Source: Duganella sp. Leaf126 (GTDB lineage: Bacteria > Pseudomonadota > Gammaproteobacteria > Burkholderiales > Burkholderiaceae_D). From it: a stretch of 64,000 nt of DNA. Of the stretch, positions 26,342 through 37,384 are shown in pieces (position 1 is the first letter of the stretch; every line of letters begins with the position of its first letter). Position numbers and translations under genes: made by a program. The DNA is taken from contig NZ_LMNW01000001.1 in NCBI RefSeq assembly GCF_001423125.1, positions 421,433 through 485,432 of the forward strand, written 5' to 3'. The notes below the pieces were generated by a model. It saw nothing but the letters and a program-made list of their open reading frames with translations. It did not search any database and had not been told where the DNA came from.

Positions 26342-26440
26342 ATGTTTCGACGCCCTCACTATAGCTGCGTCGTTCGTGCCCGTGACGCCGGCTTACAAAC
26401 ACTTACGCCCGAGAGCATTCGCTTACATCGCTTTACATGA
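26342..26440 (+). other. Possible 32-codon ORF with strong ribosome-binding site
   Basis: An AGGAGAGGGAG directly precedes an ATG, opening a 32-codon frame (MFRRPHYSCVVRARDAGLQ onward) that ends at 26440. Upstream, two hairpins compete for the same bases: 26287-26303 and 26289-26314. This could be a leader peptide or chance. No same-strand gene follows, which argues against attenuation of a downstream gene. Confidence 0.25.
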
Positions 26441-26475
26441 ACGGCACCTGGACCGGCAGGGTGACGGCGCCGCTG

Positions 26476-28233
26476 TTACGTGCGCGTGGCAGGCGCCCTG
26501 CCGGCCACCCGTTCGAGCAGCTCGAACGCGGCCTGGGTGAGCAGTGCCAGCACCGCTGCCGGGATCGCGCCGGCCAGCAGCATCTGGTTGTCGTTCAGTG
26601 CCAGGCCGATGGTGATCCGTTCGCCGAAGCCGCCGGCGCCGATGAAGGCGGCAATGGTGGCCGTCCCCACGCTCATCACGGCGGCCGTCTTGACGCCGGC
26701 CAGGATCACCGGCAGGGCCAGCGGCAGCTCGATCAGCCACAGGCGCTGGGCAGGGCGCAGGCCCAGCGCCTGTGCGGCCATGCGCAGGCCCGGCGCCACC
26801 TGCAGCAGACCGGTGCAGGTGTTGCGCACGATCGGCAGCAGCGCATACACGACCAGCGCGATCAGGGCCGGCACCGTGCCGATCATGCCCAGCAGCGGAA
26901 TCAGCAAGGCCAGCAGCGCCAGCGACGGCACCGTTTGCAGCATGCCCGTGGCGCCCAGCACCACCTGCCGCAGGCGCGGATAGCGCGCCGCCAGCACACC
27001 GAGCGGCACCCCGATCAGGCAGGCCAGCCCCACTGCCACCAGCACCAGCGTCAGGTGCTGGCGCGTCAGGCGGCCCAGGTTGTCGTCGAAGATCTTGTCG
27101 GCCAGGGTGCGCCACGACGACGCTGGGCCGGTGGCGGCCGGGGCTGCTGCACCGGTAGTCGAAGCACCGTTCGTCGCTGCACCGGTGGTCGAAGCACCGG
27201 TGGTCGCTGCGCCGGTAGTCGGAGCACCGTTAGCCGCTGCTCTGCTGGCTGGCGTCGCGGTGCCTGCGGTGCCGGGGGTTGCTGCGCCGGAAGTCCCTGC
27301 GTTCGCGGCGCCAGCGCCCGGTGCGGCCGGAGTCGGCGTTTCCGCAGTTGCTGCCCCTTCGGCCTTGGCCGGCCCCAGGCCACCGGCGGCGAGCCACGTG
27401 CGCGCCACCTGGCTGAACGGCTTGCCGTCGATTTCAGCGGCGGCGTTCATGGCGATCATGGCGTCGGCGCCGATGCGCCCTTCCAGCTTGCCGATCGCCT
27501 GCCACGCCGCCGGGAAGCGCTGCGCCGCGTCGAGCCGGTACAGCAGCACGGCGTCGTAGCGGGGGAAGTAGCCGCGGTCGTCGTGCAGCACGCGCAAGCC
27601 GTACTGGCGGATCTTGGCGTCGGTGGAATAGATGTCGATGACATCGGTCTGGCGCTGGCGCAGCGCCTCGTAGGCCAGGCCATGGTCCAGTCCCTGCGGG
27701 CGCTGCGGCAGGCCGTAGCGCGCGGCCAGTCCCGGCCAGCCGTCGGCGCGGCCGATGAATTCGTGAGAGAGGCCCAAGCGCAGCGCCGGCTGGCTGGCCA
27801 GTTCGGTGATGGCGGTGCTGGCCGCATCGGCGCGCATGGCCAGCGCATAGGTGTTGTTGAAGCCGAGCGGCACGGCCACGCCCAGGCCCAGGGGGGCGAG
27901 CTCCCTGCGGATCTGTTCGAGCGACGTGGGCTTGGGATGGCGCAGGATCTCGAGATCGATGGTGCCCAGGTATTCGGCATACACGTCGATGCGTCCCGCC
28001 CGCAGCGCGGCCAGCACGATGGCGGTGTTGCCCAGACCTTGCAGGTGCACGACCCGCGCATGCGGCGCAGCGACCTGCGTAATCACTTCACCGAGGATGT
28101 AGGACTCGGTGAAGCGCTTGGAGCCGACGTACAGCGTGTCGCCTGCCGCCCGGGCGGCGCCGCCGGCCAACAACAGCGAGAACAGCATCAGCCAGGCTGG
28201 CAGGCGTGCCCGGGCAAACGGCCAGCCGGTCAT
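26476..28233 (-). CDS. ABC transporter fusion: periplasmic binding protein plus permease
   Basis: This 585-aa protein has a Sec signal peptide (cleavage near AARAAGD, residue 30), an OpuC/ProX-like solute-binding domain (31-285; [25 protein letters not shown]), a low-complexity linker (285-373) with pentapeptide repeats at 336-363, and a permease domain with the EAA-type loop [16 protein letters not shown]. It overlaps the hutI stop by ATGA, so it probably imports histidine or a related compound for hut. No ATPase gene is adjacent. Glycine betaine or choline remain possible substrates. Confidence 0.82.
   Translation of the reverse strand: MTGWPFARARLPAWLMLFSLLLAGGAARAAGDTLYVGSKRFTESYILGEVITQVAAPHARVVHLQGLGNTAIVLAALRAGRIDVYAEYLGTIDLEILRHPKPTSLEQIRRELAPLGLGVAVPLGFNNTYALAMRADAASTAITELASQPALRLGLSHEFIGRADGWPGLAARYGLPQRPQGLDHGLAYEALRQRQTDVIDIYSTDAKIRQYGLRVLHDDRGYFPRYDAVLLYRLDAAQRFPAAWQAIGKLEGRIGADAMIAMNAAAEIDGKPFSQVARTWLAAGGLGPAKAEGAATAETPTPAAPGAGAANAGTSGAATPGTAGTATPASRAAANGAPTTGAATTGASTTGAATNGASTTGAAAPAATGPASSWRTLADKIFDDNLGRLTRQHLTLVLVAVGLACLIGVPLGVLAARYPRLRQVVLGATGMLQTVPSLALLALLIPLLGMIGTVPALIALVVYALLPIVRNTCTGLLQVAPGLRMAAQALGLRPAQRLWLIELPLALPVILAGVKTAAVMSVGTATIAAFIGAGGFGERITIGLALNDNQMLLAGAIPAAVLALLTQAAFELLERVAGRAPATRT
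27146..27240. repeat. 15-nt repeats encoding the Ala/Thr linker
   Basis: Repeated 15-nt units such as GCACCGGTGGTCGAA encode GASTT and GAATT pentapeptides in the linker of the ABC fusion. About six imperfect copies are present. Confidence 0.75.
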
Positions 28234-29462
28234 CGACGCACGACCGGCGTCGGCGCACGCCATACCCCGCCATTGACCACGCCCTGGCAGGGATTGAAGC
28301 CGATCGCGTAGGCCAGTTCGCCCGGCTGGGCGATGCGCCACAGCGCGAAGTCGGCGCGCTTGCCCACCGCCAGCGTGCCCACCTGCTGCTGCAGACCGAG
28401 CGCGCGCGCCGCGTGCACGGTGCAGCCGGCCAGCGCTTCCTGCGGCGTCAGGCGCCACAGCGTGCACGCCATATTCATCGCCAGCAGCAGCGAGGTCAGC
28501 GGCGAGGTGCCGGGGTTGCAGTCGGTGGAGACGGCCATCGGCACTTCGAGCGCGCGCAATGCGCTGACCGGCGGCGCATTGGTATCGCGTAAAAAATAGT
28601 AGGCGCCCGGCAGCAGCACGGCCACGGTGCCGGCAGCGGCCATGGCGGCGATGCCTTCCGAGCTCAGATGCTCGAGGTGGTCGGCCGACAGGCCATCGTA
28701 GCGCGCCACCAGTTCGGCGCCGCGCTGGTCGGACAGCTGCTCGGCGTGCAGCTTGACCGGCAGGCCATGGGCTTGCGCGGCCTGGAACACGCGCTCGGTC
28801 TGCGCAGGCGAAAAGCCGATGCGCTCGCAGAACGCATCGACCGCATCGACCAAGCCCTCCGCGGCCAGCGGCGCGATCATCGCGCACACGGCGTCGATGT
28901 AGTCGTCGGCGCGGTCGGCGTATTCGGGCGGCAGCGCGTGGGCGCCGAGGAAGGTGGTTGCCACCTGCACCGGCAATTCGCGCCCGAGGCGGCGCGCCAC
29001 GCGCAGCATCTTCGCTTCCGTCGCCAGGTCGAGCCCATAGCCGGACTTGATTTCGAGCGTGGTCACCCCCTCGGCCAGCAGGCTGCGCACGCGCGGCAGG
29101 CTGTGCGCCAGCAATTGGTCCTCGCTGGCGGCGCGGGTGGCGCGCACGGTGGCCATGATGCCGCCGCCGGCGCGGGCGATGTCCTCGTAGCGCGCGCCAT
29201 TGAGGCGCGCCTCGAATTCGCCGCTGCGGTTGCCGGCATAGACGATATGGGTGTGACAGTCGATCAGGCCGGGGGTGAGCCAGCAGCCGTCGCCATCATG
29301 CACGCTGGCGGCAGCGCTGTCGGCCGGCAGCGCTGCCCGTGGTCCGAGCCAGGCGATGCGGCCGTCGCGCACCGCGATCGCTGCATCGGCAATCTCGCCG
29401 TAACCGTCGTCCGCAGCCATGGTGGCCAGGTGCACATTGGTAAACAACACGTCCCACGCCAT
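28230..29462 (-). CDS. hutI: Imidazolonepropionase HutI
   Basis: This 410-aa amidohydrolase opens 4-imidazolone-5-propionate to N-formimino-L-glutamate. The metal-binding HxH is in [15 protein letters not shown]; further ligands are in [21 protein letters not shown] and [11 protein letters not shown]. Length fits the family. It lies between hutD and the ABC fusion gene and is coupled to the latter by ATGA. Confidence 0.95.
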   Translation of the reverse strand: MAWDVLFTNVHLATMAADDGYGEIADAAIAVRDGRIAWLGPRAALPADSAAASVHDGDGCWLTPGLIDCHTHIVYAGNRSGEFEARLNGARYEDIARAGGGIMATVRATRAASEDQLLAHSLPRVRSLLAEGVTTLEIKSGYGLDLATEAKMLRVARRLGRELPVQVATTFLGAHALPPEYADRADDYIDAVCAMIAPLAAEGLVDAVDAFCERIGFSPAQTERVFQAAQAHGLPVKLHAEQLSDQRGAELVARYDGLSADHLEHLSSEGIAAMAAAGTVAVLLPGAYYFLRDTNAPPVSALRALEVPMAVSTDCNPGTSPLTSLLLAMNMACTLWRLTPQEALAGCTVHAARALGLQQQVGTLAVGKRADFALWRIAQPGELAYAIGFNPCQGVVNGGVWRAPTPVVRR

Positions 29463-29471
29463 GGGCGGCCC

Positions 29472-29493
29472 TTCAGTTGTTGTTCAGTTGTTG
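29472..29493. repeat. 11-nt tandem duplication at the hutD stop codon
   Basis: Two exact 11-nt units, TTCAGTTGTTG twice on the plus strand, cover the hutD stop (29484-29486) and the gap to hutI. On the hutD strand this repeats the sense text CAACAACTGAA, and the second TGA lies in another frame. Confidence 0.8.
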
Positions 29494-30068
29494 ATCAGGT
29501 CGACCACGAACACCGTGGCCTGCGCCGCTTCCAGGGTCCAGGCCTGTTCGCCATCGAGGACCAGCAGATCGTAGCGCACCAGCGCCAGCCGCTCGCGCGC
29601 GCTGCACACCGACAGCGCTTCGCCGTCGGCCAGAAACACCAGCGTGGTGCCGCTGCGCCGGGGCAGCGCCACCGTGCCGCGCACGATGAACGGTTCGATC
29701 CGGTGCCGCCAGCGGCCGCGCCGGGTCATCACGTTGAAGTCGAGCGTGGGCTGGCCGGCCGGCCCGCTCAGCGTCGCATGGACCACATCTTCGCCGGCAA
29801 ATTCCACCAGCGGTTCGCTGGGGCTGAGCACGATGCGCTCGTCGCCGAAGTCCAGCAGCACGCCGTCGCCGGCCACCAGCGCCAGCGAACGGTCGACGCC
29901 GGGAAAGCGGGAAAATGGCCCATCGGCGGCGATGCTGGCCAGGCTCACGCGCCAGTCGAAATCGTCCATGCTGGCGCCCGGCGGCGACACCGCCAGCTCG
30001 GTGGTGGTGCCGCCGCCGTTTTTCCACGGCGTGGGCCGCAGGCTTGCGTACTGAATCAGCCGGTTCAT
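29484..30068 (-). CDS. hutD: HutD/Ves-family cupin protein
   Basis: This 194-aa cupin belongs to the HutD/Ves family. Typical text is PTPWKNGGGTTTELAVSPPG, then DFDWRVSLASIAADGPFSRFPGVDR. HutD is thought to limit hut expression or flux in Pseudomonas; its chemistry is unsettled. Its start overlaps the hutF stop by ATGA. An 11-nt duplication covers its stop codon. Confidence 0.92.
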   Translation of the reverse strand: MNRLIQYASLRPTPWKNGGGTTTELAVSPPGASMDDFDWRVSLASIAADGPFSRFPGVDRSLALVAGDGVLLDFGDERIVLSPSEPLVEFAGEDVVHATLSGPAGQPTLDFNVMTRRGRWRHRIEPFIVRGTVALPRRSGTTLVFLADGEALSVCSARERLALVRYDLLVLDGEQAWTLEAAQATVFVVDLINN

Positions 30069-31438
30069 CGGAATTCCCTCAGTTCTGCCATCGTCTGCCT
30101 GAAGCGCGCGGCGATCGCCTGCTGCGCCACATGTTGTGCATTGCGTACCACCCAGCGGCCACCGACCATCACGTCGCGCACCAGGTTGTCGTTACCACTG
30201 AAGACCAGGCTCCCCAGCACCTCGGACAGCGCCAGGCCGCACAGAACCGGATGCGCATCGTCGAGCACCAGCACGTCGGCCCGCCGGCCCGGCGCCAGCG
30301 CGCCCACCGGCCGTCCTGCCGCCTGCGCCCCGCCCTGCAAGGCGCCCTGCCATAAAAAGTCGCCGACCTGGCGCTGCCCCGTCGACACCGCGATATTGCG
30401 GCGCTGGTGGTGCAGGCGCTGGCCGTACTCGAGCCAGCGCAATTCCTCCACCGGACTGTGCGACACGTGACTGTCGCTGCCGATGCCGAAGCGCCCGCCC
30501 GCCGCCAGGAACGCCTGCAGCGGGAACACCCCGTCGCCGAGGTTGGCCTCGGTGGTCGGACACAGGCCCGCCACCGCGCCGCTGGCGGCGATGCTGCGCA
30601 CCTCGCCCGGCGTCAGGTGCGTGGCGTGAACCAGGCACCAGCGACCATCGACCGGCACCTGGTCGTACAGCAGTTCCACCGGCCGCCGCCCCGTCTGCGC
30701 GAGCGACTGGCGCACCTCGGCCTGCTGCTCGGCGATGTGCAGATGCACGGGCCGCCCGGGCGGCAGCGCCGCCACCACCGCCCCGATCTGCGCCAGCGAC
30801 GCTGCGCGCAGCGAGTGCGGCGCCACGCCCACCTCGGTCTGGCCGTCGCGCAAACCGGCCAACGCCTCGATCACGCGCAGCACGTCGTCGGCGTCGGTGC
30901 GGAAGCGCTGCTGCGCCGGCGTCAGCGGACTTTCGTTAAAACCTGAATAACTATACAACACCGGCAGCATGGTGACGCCGATTCCCGCCAACCGTGCGGC
31001 AGCAATCACGCGCTCGGCCGTTTCGGCCGGCCGGTCGTACCAGTTGCCGTCGGGTTGGCGTTGCACATAGTGGAACTCGCACACCGAGGTGTAGCCGTGG
31101 CGCAGGCAGTCGGCAAACAGCTGGGCGGCAATCGCCTCGATCTGGTCCGGCGTGATGTTGCGCGCGAACCGGTACATCAGGTCGCGCCAGGTCCAGAAAC
31201 TGTCGTCGCTGTCGGCGCCCGCGCACTCGGTGCGCCCCGCGAGCGCGCGCTGGAAGCTGTGCGAATGCAGGTTGATCATGCCGGGCAGCGCGTAGGTGAC
31301 GCACGCGATGTTCTCGCCTGGCGGCGCCGGCGCGTCGGGCGTGACGGCGGTCAGGGTGCCGCCGGCATCCCAGGTCAGCAGCACGTCGTCGCGCCAGCCC
31401 CCGGGCAGCAGCGCGTGGCGGGCCAGCAGCCGGTTCAC
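30065..31438 (-). CDS. hutF: Formimidoylglutamate deiminase HutF
   Basis: This 457-aa amidohydrolase converts N-formimino-L-glutamate to N-formyl-L-glutamate and ammonia. Metal ligands are in MINLHSHSFQRAL, further His in CEFHYVQ and HLHIAEQ, and the late Asp in GIGSDSHVSHS. The start is GTG at 31438, overlapping the hutG stop as GTGA. Its presence with hutG defines the five-enzyme hut route. Confidence 0.93.
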   Translation of the reverse strand: MNRLLARHALLPGGWRDDVLLTWDAGGTLTAVTPDAPAPPGENIACVTYALPGMINLHSHSFQRALAGRTECAGADSDDSFWTWRDLMYRFARNITPDQIEAIAAQLFADCLRHGYTSVCEFHYVQRQPDGNWYDRPAETAERVIAAARLAGIGVTMLPVLYSYSGFNESPLTPAQQRFRTDADDVLRVIEALAGLRDGQTEVGVAPHSLRAASLAQIGAVVAALPPGRPVHLHIAEQQAEVRQSLAQTGRRPVELLYDQVPVDGRWCLVHATHLTPGEVRSIAASGAVAGLCPTTEANLGDGVFPLQAFLAAGGRFGIGSDSHVSHSPVEELRWLEYGQRLHHQRRNIAVSTGQRQVGDFLWQGALQGGAQAAGRPVGALAPGRRADVLVLDDAHPVLCGLALSEVLGSLVFSGNDNLVRDVMVGGRWVVRNAQHVAQQAIAARFRQTMAELREFR

Positions 31439-32223
31439 GCGCGCACCCAGTCGGCGGCTGCCTGCGTCATCTGGTGCAGCAGGCCCTGCACCTGGGCCGC
31501 CAGGTCGGTGCGGTAGCCGTACGGCGCCTGCTCGTCCATGTAGGTGGACTGGCACATCTCGAGCTGGATCGCGTGCACGCCGGTTTCGGGGCGGCCGTAA
31601 TGACGCGTGATGTGGCCGCCCTTGAAGCGGCCATTGACGGCCACGCTGTAGCGGTCCTGCACCAGCGCGCACGACACCACCGCGTGCGCCAGGTCCGGTG
31701 CGCAGCTGGCGCCGTCGGCGGTGCCGAAGTTCAGGTCGGGCAGCTTGCCCGTGAAGAAGCGCGGCACGTGCGACGCAATCGAATGCGCGTCCCACAGCAC
31801 CACCCGGCCGTGGATGGCCAGCAGGCGGTCGAGCTCCGCCCGCAGCCGGGCGTGGTACGGCTGCCAGTAGCACTGCAGGCGCCGCTCCACTTCGGCCTGG
31901 TCCGGCGCCTGGCCGTCCAGGTAGAGCGGCTCGCGGTGGAAGGTATCGACCGGGCACAGGCCGGTGGTGTCCTGGCCCGGGTACAGGTTGGTGTCTTCGG
32001 GCGGCCGGTTGAGGTCGATCGCGTAGCGCGACCAGCGCGCCGACAGGGTCGAGGCGCCCATCTGCTGCAAGAAGCCGTACAGGCGCGCCAGATGCCAGTC
32101 GGTATCCTGGCGCGCGGTGGCGGCGGCGGTCATGGTGGCGGCGATCTCGTCAGGGATGTCGGTGCCCACGTGGGGCATGGACACCAGCAAGGGGATGGTG
32201 CCGGCCTGGAACTGGTAATCCAT
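31435..32223 (-). CDS. hutG: N-formylglutamate deformylase HutG
   Basis: This 262-aa FGase-family zinc amidohydrolase makes glutamate and formate from N-formylglutamate. Key text is PLLVSMPHVGTDIP at the N-terminus, RYAIDLNRPPEDTNLYPG, and LWDAHSIASHVPRFF. I place the start at MDYQFQAGT (32223), 23 nt after hutH; the longer upstream frame lies within hutH. hutF is coupled downstream. Confidence 0.94.
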   Translation of the reverse strand: MDYQFQAGTIPLLVSMPHVGTDIPDEIAATMTAAATARQDTDWHLARLYGFLQQMGASTLSARWSRYAIDLNRPPEDTNLYPGQDTTGLCPVDTFHREPLYLDGQAPDQAEVERRLQCYWQPYHARLRAELDRLLAIHGRVVLWDAHSIASHVPRFFTGKLPDLNFGTADGASCAPDLAHAVVSCALVQDRYSVAVNGRFKGGHITRHYGRPETGVHAIQLEMCQSTYMDEQAPYGYRTDLAAQVQGLLHQMTQAAADWVRA

Positions 32224-32246
32224 GGTGTCTCCGGTAAGCGCTGCGG

Positions 32247-33791
32247 TCAAGGGTGCAGCGGGGCGAACAGGTCGCGGCAGGCGGCGCTCAGTTCTCCGCG
32301 CAGCACCATGTCCTTGGCAGCCGCGATATCGGGCGCAAAGAAGCGGTCGGCGTCGAAGAACGGCACCGAGCGCCGCAGCTGCGCATGCACATGTTCGAGG
32401 TGCGGCGCGGTGGTAAGCGGACGGTGGAAGTCGATGCCCTGCGCCGCCGCCATCAGCTCGATGCCGATGATGACCGCCGTGTTCTGCGCCATGTCGTCGA
32501 GCCGGCGCGCCGCGTAGGTCGCCATGCTGACGTGGTCCTCCTGGTTGGCCGAAGTGGGAATCGTATCGACGCTGCCCGGGTGCGCCAGCGACTTGTTTTC
32601 CGACGCCAGCGCGGCAGCGGTGACGTGGGCGATCATGAAACCGGAATTGACGCCCGGCTCGGGCACCAGGAACGGCGGCAGGCCGGACAGGGTGGCGTCG
32701 ATCAGCAGTGCGATGCGGCGCTCGGCGATGCTGCCGATTTCGGCGATCGCCAGCGCCAGCGTGTCGGCGGCAAACGCCACCGGCTCGGCGTGGAAATTGC
32801 CACCCGAAACCACCACCGACAGATCGCCATCCTTGAACAGCAGCGGATTGTCGGTGACGGCATTGGCCTCGATCAGCAGCGTGCGGGCAGCGTTGCCGAT
32901 GATGTCCCAGCAGGCTCCCATCACCTGCGGCTGGCAGCGCAGGCAGTACGGATCCTGCACCCGCTCGTCGCCGACCAGGTGCGAGGCGCGGATCGCGCTG
33001 CCGGCCACCAGCTGGCGGTAGATGGCAGCGGCGGCGATCTGGCCCGGCTGGCCGCGCACTTCGTGCACGCGGGCGTCGAACGGGGCGTCGCTGCCCTTGG
33101 CGGCGTCGAGCGACAGCGCGCCGGCAACAAAACCCGCTTCCAGCAGCCGCTCGGCCATGAACAGGCCGTGCAGCGCCAGCGCGGTCGATACCTGGGTGCC
33201 GTTGATCAGCGCCAGGCCCTCTTTCGCCGCCAGCACCACCGGCGCAATGCCGGCCGCCTGCAGCGCCGCACCGGCGTCGGTCAGGATACCGTGCACGCGC
33301 ACCTGCCCTACCCCCAGCATGGCCAGCGTCATGTGCGACAGCGGCGCCAGGTCGCCCGAGGCGCCCACCGAGCCCTTGGCCGGGATGGCCGGCATGATGC
33401 CGGCGTTGTACAGCGCGATCAGGGTGTCGATGATCAGCGGACGCACGCCCGAGTAGCCGCGTGCCAGGCTGCCGATCTTCATCAGCATGATCAGGCGGCA
33501 CACGGCGTCCGACAGCAGTTCGCCGGTGCCCACCGAGTGCGACAGGATCAGGTTGCGCTGCAGCTGTTCGAGCTGGTCGTCCGGGATGCGGGTCTTGGCC
33601 AGCAGGCCGAAGCCGGTGTTGATGCCGTAGGCGGCGTCGCCCTGGGCGACGATGGCGCGCACGGCGGCGGCCGAGGCGTCGATCACGGGATAGGCGTCGC
33701 GGTCCAGCGCCAGCGGCGCGGCGTGGTTCCAGACCTGGCGCAGGTCGGACAGCGTCAGGGCGCCGGGTTTCAGGGTGAGGGAGAAGGTCAT
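32247..33791 (-). CDS. hutH: Histidine ammonia-lyase HutH
   Basis: This 514-aa enzyme deaminates histidine to urocanate. The A144-S145-G146 triad that cyclises to the MIO electrophile is seen in [14 protein letters not shown]. The catalytic Tyr lies in [12 protein letters not shown]. Length matches the family. The gene starts 3 nt after the hutU stop and is second in the operon. Confidence 0.97.
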   Translation of the reverse strand: MTFSLTLKPGALTLSDLRQVWNHAAPLALDRDAYPVIDASAAAVRAIVAQGDAAYGINTGFGLLAKTRIPDDQLEQLQRNLILSHSVGTGELLSDAVCRLIMLMKIGSLARGYSGVRPLIIDTLIALYNAGIMPAIPAKGSVGASGDLAPLSHMTLAMLGVGQVRVHGILTDAGAALQAAGIAPVVLAAKEGLALINGTQVSTALALHGLFMAERLLEAGFVAGALSLDAAKGSDAPFDARVHEVRGQPGQIAAAAIYRQLVAGSAIRASHLVGDERVQDPYCLRCQPQVMGACWDIIGNAARTLLIEANAVTDNPLLFKDGDLSVVVSGGNFHAEPVAFAADTLALAIAEIGSIAERRIALLIDATLSGLPPFLVPEPGVNSGFMIAHVTAAALASENKSLAHPGSVDTIPTSANQEDHVSMATYAARRLDDMAQNTAVIIGIELMAAAQGIDFHRPLTTAPHLEHVHAQLRRSVPFFDADRFFAPDIAAAKDMVLRGELSAACRDLFAPLHP

Positions 33792-33794
33792 GAT

Positions 33795-35495
<1,701 letters not shown>

Positions 35496-35530
35496 GGTCG
35501 CTCCTGCTCCTGGCGGTGGAATAGACGCCC

Positions 35531-35559
35531 AGCATAGGTTGTCTATACAACCAAGTCAA
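35531..35559 (-). promoter_or_regulatory. hutU promoter with HutC-type operator in the spacer
   Basis: On the minus strand the -35 TTGACT (35554-35559) and -10 TATGCT (35531-35536) are separated by exactly 17 nt. The spacer contains GGTTGTATAGACAACC (35537-35552), with perfect arms GGTTGT/ACAACC. HutC repressors bind similar TTGT-n-ACAA palindromes, so bound HutC would block RNA polymerase directly. Confidence 0.8.
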
Positions 35560-35590
35560 CCGCCTTCGCCGGTTTTCACTGATCTAGTTT

Positions 35591-37288
35591 TCACTTATCT
35601 TTCACCGCCGCGCTTTTATACACGCGCTTGCCGCCCATCCAGGTTTGCAGCACCTCCACCTTGCCCAGCTGCGCCGGTGGCACCGCGAAAATGTCGCGGT
35701 CGATCACGACGAAATCGGCCCACTTGCCCGGCTCGAGCGAGCCGATCACGTTTTCCTGGCGCGCCGCATAGGCCGCATCGAGCGTGAAGCAGCGCAGCGC
35801 CTCGTTCAGCGTCATGGCCTGGTGCTTGTACCAGCCGCCGACCGGCACGCCGGCCGCGCTCTGGCGCGTGACTGCCGCATGCAGGCCTTCGAACGGGTCG
35901 GGCGGCTCCACCGGAAAATCGGATCCGCAGGCGATGCGCGAGCCCTGGTCGAGGAAGGTGCGCCACGCGTAAGCGCTCTTGATGCGCTCATGTCCCACGC
36001 GCTGCTCGGCCATGTTCTGGTCGGACGTGGCGTGGGTGGGCTGCATCGACGGAATGATGCCGAGCGTCTTGAAGCGCGGGATATCGTCGGGCAGCACCAC
36101 CTGGGCGTGCTCGATGCGGTGGCGCAGCGCGGCCGCCTGGTAGCGGGGAATCAGCTGCGCGTAGGCGTCGAGGATCTGGTGGTTGCCGGCGTCGCCGATG
36201 GCGTGCACATTGACCTGGTAGCCGGCCTTCATGGCCTTGTCCATCTTGGCGCGCATCTCCGCGTCCGGGTAGAACAGCAGCCCCCTGGTCGACGGCAGGT
36301 CCGAGTACGGCGCCATCAGCGCGGCACCGCGGCTGCCCAGCGCACCGTCCGCGTACAGCTTGACGGCGGCCAGTGCATAGGTGTCGTTGGCGTAGCCGGT
36401 CAGCGGCCCGTTCTTGGCCAGCTGGTCGAAGTCGGCGCCGGTGTCGCCGATCATCGCGTACACGCGGGCGGTCAGCTTGCCATGGTCGGCGTAGTCGCGG
36501 TAGATGCTGTCCTGGGCGGCCGTGATGCCGGCGTCGTGCACGCTGGTCAGGCCCGCTTTGGCCAGCAGCGCCAGCGCGTTGTCGAGCATGGCCCGGGCCT
36601 GGGCCGGCGTGGGCAGCGGCACCACCTTGTCGGCCAGCGCCATGGCGCTGTCGACCAGCACCCCGGTCGGTTTGCTCCTGGCGTCGCGCTCGATCTTGCC
36701 GCCGGCCGGATCGGGCGTGTCGCCGGTGATGCCGGCCATGGCCAGTGCCGTGCTATTGAGCCAGCTGGCGTGGCCGTCCACGCGGTGCAGCAGCACCGGC
36801 CGGTCGGCCACCACCGCGTCCAGGTCGGCCGCAGTGGGAAAGCGGCCCAGCTTCCACGCTTCCTGGTTCCAGCCATAGCCGATGATCCAGGCATTGTCCG
36901 GGTGGGCGCGGGCAAAGTCGGCCACTGCGCGCAGCGCGGCCGGCAGCGAGGCCGGCGCAAACAGGTCCACGCCCGAGGCGATTTCGCCGAGCCCGAACAC
37001 GTGGCCGTGGGCGTCGATCAGCCCGGGCAGCACGGTTTTGCCGTGCACATCGACATGGCGCGCGCCGGGCAGGCGCGCCGCCGTTTCCGCCTCGCTGCCC
37101 ACTGCCACCACCCTGCCCTGGGCGTCGAAGGCCAGCGACGTGAAACGCTGCAGCGGGCCGGCAGCGGTCAGCGTGTAGCCGTTGGCGTGGTCGATGATGG
37201 TCTGGGCATGCGCAGCGGGGACGGCGGCGGCGCCCAGCGCAATGGTCAGGGCCAGGGTCGGCAGGGGGCGCGTCAAGGGGGTGAGCAT
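35591..37288 (-). CDS. Secreted amidohydrolase, YtcJ-like
   Basis: This 565-aa protein has a signal peptide ending near PAAHAQT and an amidohydrolase TIM barrel: GLIDAHGHVFGL for the first two metal His, AAVKLYADGALGSRG with the probable bridging Lys, HRIEHAQVV, and the late Asp in IACGSDFPVEPPDPFEG. Proteins of this group act on unknown amides or imides in the periplasm. An ATG with GGAGA upstream fixes the start. It follows the hut operon region but has its own promoter side, facing msbA. Confidence 0.87.
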   Translation of the reverse strand: MLTPLTRPLPTLALTIALGAAAVPAAHAQTIIDHANGYTLTAAGPLQRFTSLAFDAQGRVVAVGSEAETAARLPGARHVDVHGKTVLPGLIDAHGHVFGLGEIASGVDLFAPASLPAALRAVADFARAHPDNAWIIGYGWNQEAWKLGRFPTAADLDAVVADRPVLLHRVDGHASWLNSTALAMAGITGDTPDPAGGKIERDARSKPTGVLVDSAMALADKVVPLPTPAQARAMLDNALALLAKAGLTSVHDAGITAAQDSIYRDYADHGKLTARVYAMIGDTGADFDQLAKNGPLTGYANDTYALAAVKLYADGALGSRGAALMAPYSDLPSTRGLLFYPDAEMRAKMDKAMKAGYQVNVHAIGDAGNHQILDAYAQLIPRYQAAALRHRIEHAQVVLPDDIPRFKTLGIIPSMQPTHATSDQNMAEQRVGHERIKSAYAWRTFLDQGSRIACGSDFPVEPPDPFEGLHAAVTRQSAAGVPVGGWYKHQAMTLNEALRCFTLDAAYAARQENVIGSLEPGKWADFVVIDRDIFAVPPAQLGKVEVLQTWMGGKRVYKSAAVKDK

Positions 37289-37384
37289 GGTTTTCTCCGG
37301 TCGGAAGCCAGCTGGCAGTGTAGCGAAGTTTGCATCGTGGCAGGACGGGTACAATGGCGGTTTCGCCGAAATCACCACACCCCA

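Noticed and set aside
35645-37384. Long plus-strand extension upstream of msbA
   Set aside because: Antisense of the amidohydrolase gene; no MsbA homology before the GTG at 37385.
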